From: an uncultured Bacteroidales bacterium
GTDB taxonomy: Bacteria > Bacteroidota > Bacteroidia > Bacteroidales > UBA932
Direction of reading: 5' to 3'
DNA: 10,437 nucleotides
NCBI GenBank assembly: GCA_905235615.1
Contig: CAJOMB010000082.1
Coordinates: forward strand, 1-10,437
The position numbers were made by a program, and so were the translations under genes. This document shows, piece by piece, positions 6,067 to 10,437 of this stretch (positions are counted from its first letter, which is position 1; each line of letters starts with the position of its first letter). Below the pieces are notes generated by a model. It had not been told where the DNA came from and made no database searches. It saw only the letters and a list, made by a program, of their open reading frames with translations.

Positions 6067-6922
6067 TCTTTATACGGTTTGCCTCTTCTATCATTTTCCG
6101 GATTTTCGCCTCGTCATAATCGGCAATGGCGTCCCGGAGCTCCTGCATTTTTTCTATATACGTGTCTATCACATGAAGGACATTGTCATGATTCTGGGTA
6201 AGGATGGGGACCCACATGTCCGCATTGGACTTGGCCAAGCGCACCGTGGAGGCAAAACCACCGGAGGCCAGGTCGAAGATGTGCTTCTCGTCCTTTTCCT
6301 TGTCCAGCACGGTGAGGGCCAGCGCATAGGAAGTCACCTGCGAGATGTGGGACACATAGGCCGTGTGCACGTCGTGCTGCTCCGCGTTCATGTACACGGG
6401 GCGCATGTTGAGCGCAGCATACAGGCCCTCGATGGTCTTGAGCGCCCAGGGGGCCGATTCCTCCGAATCCGCAAAGATGCACGCCCGCCCGTCGAAGAGC
6501 CCGGGCTGGGCCGCCCAGGGGCCGGAGTACTCCGTGCCCGCCATGGGATGTGTGCCCACGAACTGCGCCCGCCGGGGATGGTACTTCACCGCCTGGCATA
6601 TCTGCGACTTGGTGGAGCACACGTCGATGACAATCTTCCCGTCATGCCCGGCCTGACCGGGCATCTCCCCAAAGCGGTCCAGAATGTCCGGAACCAGCTT
6701 GACGGCGGCGCCCACCGGGACGGCCACCACAATGATATCGGCCTGCCGGATGCACTCCTCGTAAGAGACCACTTGGTCCACCAGGCCGATGGTAAGGGCC
6801 GCCTGTGCACTCACCGGGTCCTTTTCCACACCGATGACCGTTTGCGCAAAGCCCCTCCGCTTGAGGTCGATGGCCATGGAGCCGCCAATCAGGCCCAGGC
6901 CGATGATCCCTACCGTTTTCAT
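6053..6922 (-). CDS. tyrA: Prephenate dehydrogenase (with in-frame palindrome insert)
   Basis: Oxidatively decarboxylates prephenate to 4-hydroxyphenylpyruvate for tyrosine synthesis, using NAD(P). The N-terminal Rossmann motif is GIIGLGLIGGS (5-15), followed by VIDVCSTK, the prephenate-site stretch THPMAGTEYSGP (124-135), HDVHTAYVSHISQ and LASGGFASTVRLAKSNADMW. I chose the ATG at 6922 because the family begins MKTVGIIG and an A/G-rich leader precedes it. An in-frame ATG at 6937 would add MTEDK, but it lies inside a repeat (6932-6944). Residues 85-94, GEMPGQAGHD, sit between DILDRF and GKIVIDV, where relatives have a short turn; they are exactly the 30-bp palindromic element at 6641-6670. The rest of the enzyme looks intact. 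The gene lies between the aminotransferase and DAHP synthase genes, and its C-terminal codons come from a second repeat. Confidence 0.94.
   Translation of the reverse strand: MKTVGIIGLGLIGGSMAIDLKRRGFAQTVIGVEKDPVSAQAALTIGLVDQVVSYEECIRQADIIVVAVPVGAAVKLVPDILDRFGEMPGQAGHDGKIVIDVCSTKSQICQAVKYHPRRAQFVGTHPMAGTEYSGPWAAQPGLFDGRACIFADSEESAPWALKTIEGLYAALNMRPVYMNAEQHDVHTAYVSHISQVTSYALALTVLDKEKDEKHIFDLASGGFASTVRLAKSNADMWVPILTQNHDNVLHVIDTYIEKMQELRDAIADYDEAKIRKMIEEANRIKKILR
6641..6670. repeat. 30-bp palindromic element inside tyrA (copy 1)
   Basis: ATGCCCGG (6644-6651) pairs with CCGGGCAT (6657-6664) around CCTGA. GTC precedes the left arm and CTCCCC follows the right arm. The sequence equals the copy at 8925-8954 at 28 of 30 positions, and both differences fall at one stem pair (G-C here, A-T there). 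On the tyrA strand it encodes exactly ten codons, GEMPGQAGHD, in frame. Confidence 0.85.
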
Positions 6923-6931
6923 CTTATCTTC

Positions 6932-6963
6932 TGTCATTCTGAACCTTATTTGTCATTCTGAAC
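6932..6963. repeat. Direct repeat TGTCATTCTGAAC at the aminotransferase/tyrA junction
   Basis: The 13-mer TGTCATTCTGAAC occurs at 6932-6944 and again at 6951-6963, 19 nt apart. It matches the loop-proximal part of the 6006-6066 arms (TGTCAT-N-CTGA). The copy nearer tyrA contains the upstream ATG of tyrA at 6937. The other encodes the end of the aminotransferase (VQND). This looks like two partial members of the same repeat family. Confidence 0.65.
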
Positions 6964-8115
6964 AATCTTTTGATGCGCCTTTTCCAAGGTAGGGACATCG
7001 GCGCAGAGGGAAATGCGCACATGGCGTTCCCCGTTGGAGCCGAAGATGAAGCCCGGAGTGATGAACACGCCGGCCTCGTAGAGGATGCGGTCCGAAAGCA
7101 TCTGACCGGGAATCTCAGGGACCTTGCCCCAGACATAGAGCCCGCCGGCGGCAGGGTCGTACTTGCAGCCCAGGGTGTCCATGATGCGGCGGGCCACGGC
7201 CTGGCGGCGACGGTATTCGTCGTTCAGGCTTTCATACCAGGCGGCAGGAGCCTCAAGGGCCTTCACCGCGGCTTCCTGGATGCCCCGGAACATGCCGGAG
7301 TCCATCTGGCTTTTGACCTTCAGCAACTCGCGGATGACATCGGCCTGCCCCAGCATCATCCCTACACGCCAGCCGGCCATGTTGTGGCTCTTGGACAGGG
7401 AGTTCATCTCCAGGCACACCTCGCGGGCGCCCGGAACGGACAGGATGGACTGCGGCTCATTGAGGATGAAGCCGTAGGGGTTGTCGTTCACCAAAAGAAT
7501 CTGATGGGCACGGGCAAAAGCCACCAGCCTTTCAAAGACATCGCGGCGGGCCGGGGCTCCAGTGGGCATGTTGGGATAGTTCACCCACATGAGCTTGACG
7601 CCCGTGAGGTCCATTCTCTCCAAAGCCTCGAAATCCGGATACCAGCCATCGGCCTCAACGAGGTCGTATTTCACCAGCTCCGCTTCGCACATGAGGGTGG
7701 CCGATGTATAGGTGGGGTAGCCGGGATTGGGCACCAGCACCTTGTCGCCAGGATTCAGGAAGGCCAGCGAGAGCAGCAGGATGCCCTCCTTGGAGCCCAT
7801 CAGGGGCTGGATTTCGGTGGCAGGGTCCAGATAGACGCCATACCACTTCTGATACCAGGCGGCGATGGCTTCCCTCAGCTCCGGAATCCCCGTGTAGCTC
7901 TGGTAGCCATGGGAGCCGGGCTTGCGGGCGCAGTCGCAGAGGGCATCCACCACCTCCGTGGAAGGGGCCCCGTCCGGAGAGCCGATACCCAGGTTGATGA
8001 CCGGGTCCAGGCCCTGGGCGGCACGCCGGGCGTTCAGTTTGGCTATTTCCTTGTTCTTGAGGGAAAAGTAATACTCTTTGACCGAAAGGGTTCTGTTGGC
8101 GGGATTGATGATCAT
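6946..8115 (-). CDS. PLP-dependent class I/II aminotransferase, probable Phe/Tyr branch
   Basis: A fold-type I aminotransferase of 389 residues. The pyridoxal-phosphate lysine is Lys242 in SLSKSHNMAGWRVG. Asp211 of VNDNPYGF should bind the PLP ring nitrogen. NYPNMPTGA (179-187) is the counterpart of the usual NPTG loop. N-terminal NLGIGSPDGAPS and GYQSYTGIPELREA are also family hallmarks. The closest known type is the LL-diaminopimelate/aspartate-like aminotransferase found in Bacteroidetes aromatic operons. From its position between pheA and tyrA I infer that it transaminates phenylpyruvate and 4-hydroxyphenylpyruvate, or prephenate; the sequence alone does not fix the substrate. It starts 8 nt after the pheA stop. 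Its final codons (IVQNDK) overlap a copy of the TGTCATTCTGAAC repeat. Confidence 0.9.
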   Translation of the reverse strand: MIINPANRTLSVKEYYFSLKNKEIAKLNARRAAQGLDPVINLGIGSPDGAPSTEVVDALCDCARKPGSHGYQSYTGIPELREAIAAWYQKWYGVYLDPATEIQPLMGSKEGILLLSLAFLNPGDKVLVPNPGYPTYTSATLMCEAELVKYDLVEADGWYPDFEALERMDLTGVKLMWVNYPNMPTGAPARRDVFERLVAFARAHQILLVNDNPYGFILNEPQSILSVPGAREVCLEMNSLSKSHNMAGWRVGMMLGQADVIRELLKVKSQMDSGMFRGIQEAAVKALEAPAAWYESLNDEYRRRQAVARRIMDTLGCKYDPAAGGLYVWGKVPEIPGQMLSDRILYEAGVFITPGFIFGSNGERHVRISLCADVPTLEKAHQKIVQNDK

Positions 8116-8123
8116 ATCTTCTT

Positions 8124-9020
8124 TTATAAGGCGGCCTTGTATTCTCCCAGAATCCGGAGGTCTTCAATGAGCGGGCGCACGGCCAGCAGGGCCTGACGGT
8201 ACCGCTCCGGGGAGGAGAATTTGATGTCCGCGTAGAAAAAATACTGCCACTCGCGGCCGGGAATGGGCAGCGACTGGATACGGGTGAGGTTCATCTCATA
8301 GAATGAGAGGATAGTGAGAATCTGGGCCAGGGAGCCGGGCTTGTGGGGCAGGGTAAAGCACAAAACAGCCTTGTTCATCTCCTCCTCCGGCACGGCGAGG
8401 GCCGGATCCAGGATCAGGAAACGGGTGAAATTCTGCTTGTAGGTCTCGATGCCCGGGGCCAGGATGGAAAGTCCGTAAAGTTCCGCCGCCAAGGCCGATG
8501 CCACCGCGCCCACCCCCTTCAGACCCTCCTGGGCCACCTGGGCGGCACTTTTGGCGGTGTCTTCGCTCTCTGTCAGACGAATCCAGGGAGCGTTCTTCTC
8601 GAACCACGGACGGGTCTGGTTGATGGCCATGTAGTGGGTGCGGACTTCCTTGATGTCTTCCAGCTTCTGCCCGGGCAGGGCCATGAGGTTCTGCTCGATG
8701 CGGATGTACACCTCTCCCTTCACCTTTACCTCATGGCTGCGGAGCAGTTCGAAGTTGTGGATGAGACCGCCGGAGACGGTGTTCTCGATGGCCATGACGG
8801 CGGCATCGGCCTTTCCCTCCTCTATCGCCGTGTAGAGGCCCTCGAAGGTGTCGCATTCCACGATGGAAACAGATGGCCGGTCGGGGCCGGCCATGACGGC
8901 GTTCCCAATCAGGCCGTCCTTGACGTCATGCCCGACCTGATCGGGCATCTCCCCATAAAAAAGACGGGCTGCCTGTTCATGGAAGCAGCCCTTATAGCCT
9001 TGTATGGCGACTCTGCGCAT
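8124..9020 (-). CDS. pheA: Prephenate dehydratase with ACT domain (with 29-codon palindrome insert)
   Basis: Converts prephenate to phenylpyruvate for phenylalanine synthesis. The catalytic domain starts with VAIQGYKGCFHEQAA, continues with ECDTFEGLYTAIEEG and AVMAIENTVSGG, and carries the conserved Thr-Arg-Phe in NFTRFLIL (197-204). A C-terminal ACT domain, the usual phenylalanine sensor, spans about 216-290 (VLCFTLPHKPGSLAQIL, LTRIQSLP). I chose the ATG at 9020 over an open extension to 9080, because the family begins at this Met and its ATG shares one base with the frr stop (TGATG). Residues 23-51, between ARLFY and SIVECDTF, have no counterpart in typical relatives. They coincide with two inverted palindromic elements (8868-8954). 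The frame stays open, so the enzyme may still be active. It is a monofunctional dehydratase; the mutase is fused to DAHP synthase instead. Confidence 0.94.
   Translation of the reverse strand: MRRVAIQGYKGCFHEQAARLFYGEMPDQVGHDVKDGLIGNAVMAGPDRPSVSIVECDTFEGLYTAIEEGKADAAVMAIENTVSGGLIHNFELLRSHEVKVKGEVYIRIEQNLMALPGQKLEDIKEVRTHYMAINQTRPWFEKNAPWIRLTESEDTAKSAAQVAQEGLKGVGAVASALAAELYGLSILAPGIETYKQNFTRFLILDPALAVPEEEMNKAVLCFTLPHKPGSLAQILTILSFYEMNLTRIQSLPIPGREWQYFFYADIKFSSPERYRQALLAVRPLIEDLRILGEYKAAL
8868..8897. repeat. Palindromic element inside pheA (copy 3, inverted, diverged)
   Basis: ATGGCCGG (8873-8880) pairs with CCGGCCAT (8887-8894) around a 6-nt loop. On the minus strand it reads GTCATGGCCGG...CCGGCCATCT. 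That has the same flanks and layout as the other two copies, but it is in the opposite orientation and one stem base pair differs (G for C, with its partner changed to match). It encodes VMAGPDRPSV in pheA. It is separated by 27 nt from copy 2, forming an inverted pair. Confidence 0.7.
8925..8954. repeat. 30-bp palindromic element inside pheA (copy 2)
   Basis: ATGCCCGA (8928-8935) pairs with TCGGGCAT (8941-8948) around CCTGA, again preceded by GTC and followed by CTCCCC. It encodes GEMPDQVGHD, in the same reading phase as the tyrA copy (GEMPGQAGHD). With the inverted copy at 8868-8897 it makes an 87-bp composite, exactly 29 codons. Confidence 0.85.
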
Positions 9021-9586
9021 CAGACGGTGAGGATGTCCTTTTCCTTGGCGGCGATGAGCTCGTCCACCTTCTTCACCCATTTGTCCGTCACCTTCTGGAG
9101 CTCGGCCTCGCCTTCCTTCTCTCCGTCTTCGGAGAGGCCCTCGTCCTTCTGGGCCTTCTTGAGGAGGTCTATGCCGTCCCTGCGGGCGTTGCGGATGCTA
9201 ACCTTGGTGGTTTCACCCTGGGCCTTGGCCTTCTTGATGAGTTCCTTGCGGCGCTCCTCCGTGAGCGGGGGAACCATGCAGCGGATGATTTCGCCATTGT
9301 TGGAAGGGGTGAGGCCCACATTGGCATCCAGGATGGCCTTTTCTATCTTGCCGATAAGGCTGCGCTCCCAGGGTTGGATGGCGATGGTCTTGGCATCCGG
9401 CGTGGTGACGGAAGCCACCTGGTTAATCGGAGTGGCCGTGCCGTAATAGTCTACCATCACGGGATTGAGGATGGAGGGGGAAGCCTTGCCTACGCGGTAG
9501 TTCTTGAGGTCTTCTTCCAGATAATCTACAGTATCCTGCATTTTGGCGGACATGGCGTCCACAATTTCCTTAGCTTTGGGTAACAT
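9020..9586 (-). CDS. frr: Ribosome recycling factor
   Basis: Releases the 50S subunit after termination together with EF-G. The 188-residue chain has the standard RRF order: an N-terminal helix with VDYLEEDLKNYRVGKASPSIL (the helix/turn before domain II), the domain II strand segment VDYYGTATPINQVASV, IAIQPWERSLIGKIEKAI, GEIIRCMVPPLTEERRKEL and SIRNARRDGIDLLKK with Arg132, the residue numbered identically in E. coli. Length is normal and the start is ATG. It is the first gene of the minus-strand unit. Its TGA overlaps the pheA ATG by one base, so pheA translation is probably coupled to it. It diverges from the iron-sulfur membrane protein gene over a 74-nt spacer with mirrored -7 elements. 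Confidence 0.97.
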   Translation of the reverse strand: MLPKAKEIVDAMSAKMQDTVDYLEEDLKNYRVGKASPSILNPVMVDYYGTATPINQVASVTTPDAKTIAIQPWERSLIGKIEKAILDANVGLTPSNNGEIIRCMVPPLTEERRKELIKKAKAQGETTKVSIRNARRDGIDLLKKAQKDEGLSEDGEKEGEAELQKVTDKWVKKVDELIAAKEKDILTV

Positions 9587-9609
9587 AGTCGTTGTGTTTT
9601 CTCAATTCA

Positions 9610-9617
9610 CAAAGATA
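9610..9617 (-). promoter_or_regulatory. Bacteroidetes -7 element for the frr-aromatic unit
   Basis: Read leftward this is TATCTTTG, a full match to TAnnTTTG, ending 23 nt before the frr ATG. It is the mirror image of the element at 9631-9638, with a 13-nt A/T-rich spacer between. A -33 element is not clear. Confidence 0.6.
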
Positions 9618-9630
9618 TAAAAAAAATTAT

Positions 9631-9638
9631 TATCTTTG
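9631..9638 (+). promoter_or_regulatory. Bacteroidetes -7 element for the iron-sulfur membrane protein
   Basis: TATCTTTG ends 22 nt before the ATG at 9661 and is identical to the pfkA element at 2889-2896. The leader after it contains the A-rich stretch ATAAAAGAATT, typical of Bacteroidetes translation starts without a Shine-Dalgarno site. Confidence 0.6.
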
Positions 9639-9660
9639 TTCGGACAACAATAAAAGAATT

Positions 9661-10437
9661 ATGCTTAAAAAACTTAGAGTGGGGCTCTCATGGGTTTTCT
9701 GGATAGGAATTACCCTCCTCTTCCTGGACTTCACGGGCGCGCTGCACGGCTATTTGGGCTGGATGGCCAAGGTCCAATTTCTCCCCGCCGTACTGGCCCT
9801 GAATGTGGGTGTAATCTTGGCCCTGGTGCTGCTGACGCTGGTCTTCGGCCGCGTGTACTGCTCCGTAATCTGCCCGCTTGGCGTGTTTCAGGACGGGATT
9901 TCCTGGTTGGGGACGCACCGGAACAAGAAACCCTATCAGTACAAGAAAGAAAACAAGTGGCTGCGCTACGGCGTATGGGCTCTCTTTGTGGTGGCCTTCG
10001 TGGCCGGCGTACAGGCGCTGGTAGCCCTTCTGGCCCCCTACAGCGCCTACGGACGCATGGTCCAGAACCTGCTGCAGCCCGTGTATCTGTGGGGGAACAA
10101 CCTGATAGCCACGTTCTCGGAACGGGCCGGCAGCTATACCTTCTATGAGAAAGAGGTGTGGATGCGGAGCGTACCCACCTTCGTGGTGGCCGTGGCAACA
10201 TTCGTTGTAGTGGTGGCGCTGTCCTTCAAAGGCGGCAGAACTTACTGCAACAGCATCTGCCCGGTGGGCACCACCCTCAGCTTCCTCTCCCGCTTCTCCA
10301 TGTTCCGTCCACTGATAGACCACGACAAGTGCAAGCACTGCAAGGCCTGTGAGCTGCATTGCAAGGCGCAGTGCATCGCCATCGGCAAGGACACGGAGCA
10401 CATTGACTACTCCCGCTGCGTGGACTGCTTCAACTGC
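9661..10437 (+). CDS. Membrane 4Fe-4S binding protein, NapH-like (partial, 3' end cut)
   Basis: An open frame of 259 codons running off the right edge. It has hydrophobic segments at about 8-25, 41-62, 104-126 and 172-189, so it is a polytopic inner-membrane protein. Two membrane-boundary motifs GRVYCSVICPLG (64-75) and GRTYCNSICPVG (192-203) are the paired CxxxCP signatures of the NapH/NosR/CcoG-type electron-transfer family. They are followed by ferredoxin-type cysteines: C224, C227, C230 and C234 (CxxCxxCxxxC), then C253, C256 and C259, the start of a second cluster with its fourth Cys lying beyond the window. It probably passes electrons between quinol or a partner and a periplasmic or cytoplasmic acceptor; the partner is unknown. 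The ATG at 9661 follows an A-rich leader. It is divergent from frr. Confidence 0.9.
   Translation, partial: MLKKLRVGLSWVFWIGITLLFLDFTGALHGYLGWMAKVQFLPAVLALNVGVILALVLLTLVFGRVYCSVICPLGVFQDGISWLGTHRNKKPYQYKKENKWLRYGVWALFVVAFVAGVQALVALLAPYSAYGRMVQNLLQPVYLWGNNLIATFSERAGSYTFYEKEVWMRSVPTFVVAVATFVVVVALSFKGGRTYCNSICPVGTTLSFLSRFSMFRPLIDHDKCKHCKACELHCKAQCIAIGKDTEHIDYSRCVDCFNC

Noticed and set aside
4944..6119. Long plus-strand open frame (391 residues) over the DAHP synthase/mutase gene
   Set aside because: His-, Gly- and Val-rich low-specificity translation, the expected antisense shadow of a high-GC gene. The minus strand carries complete enzyme motifs.
6970..8196. Long plus-strand open frame (408 residues) over the aminotransferase gene
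   Set aside because: Antisense shadow; the PLP-enzyme motifs are on the minus strand.
6641..8954. CRISPR-like interpretation of the palindromic repeats
   Set aside because: Copies are irregularly spaced, in both orientations and inside reading frames. There is no repeat-spacer periodicity and no cas gene.
9021..9080. N-terminal extension of pheA to an ATG at 9080
   Set aside because: The extra 20 residues (MGEEGGRAHRR...) are the frr 3' end read in another frame. The family starts at MRRVAIQG, and TGATG coupling supports 9020.
8343..9446. Plus-strand open frame (367 residues) across pheA and frr
   Set aside because: Spans two well-recognised minus-strand genes and the junction between them; no family features.
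9688..10401. Minus-strand open frame of 237 residues opposite the iron-sulfur gene
   Set aside because: Shadow of the plus-strand gene, which has ordered cysteine motifs and membrane segments.
1..10437. tRNA or rRNA genes
   Set aside because: No cloverleaf, no TTCGAATC-type T-loop with a paired acceptor stem, and no rRNA segments were recognised on either strand.

Overview
The window reads as a chromosomal segment of a high-GC member of the Bacteroidales. The grounds are: Bacteroidetes-type TAnnTTTG promoter cores before several genes, A-rich leaders without clear Shine-Dalgarno sites, a DAHP synthase fused to a C-terminal chorismate mutase, and an aminotransferase with the NYPNMPTG motif typical of that phylum. 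Genus cannot be named from the sequence.

Layout. 1-293: gene-free, AT-richer, several small hairpins. 294-1744 (minus): a hipBA-type toxin-antitoxin pair in visibly lower-GC DNA, probably acquired. 1829-2863 (minus): dusB, a tRNA dihydrouridine synthase. 2917-4919 (plus): pfkA and lpxK, coupled by TAATG. 4914-9586 (minus): a five-gene unit read as frr, pheA, aminotransferase, tyrA and DAHP synthase/chorismate mutase. It meets lpxK tail to tail with a 6-nt overlap. 9661-10437 (plus): the start of a membrane-bound 4Fe-4S protein, cut by the window end. frr and this gene diverge from mirrored TATCTTTG elements.

How it works together. The minus-strand unit holds the entry step of the shikimate pathway (DAHP synthase), the branch-point enzyme (chorismate mutase), both prephenate-consuming enzymes and a candidate aminotransferase, so it covers the first step and the terminal Phe/Tyr branch. 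It is headed by the ribosome recycling factor, whose stop overlaps the pheA start (TGATG).

The most interesting signal is a set of short palindromic repeats confined, within this window, to that aromatic unit. One family (8-bp stem, about 30 bp) is inserted in frame in tyrA (one copy, 10 codons) and in pheA (two inverted copies forming an 87-bp, 29-codon insert). Two of the copies differ by a compensatory base-pair change that alters the protein but keeps the hairpin. A second family (TGTCATnCTGA...) sits at both ends of tyrA and supplies its stop codon, its upstream ATG and the last codons of the aminotransferase. These look like mobile or REP-like palindromes that tolerate insertion in coding sequence, comparable in concept to Rickettsia palindromic elements.
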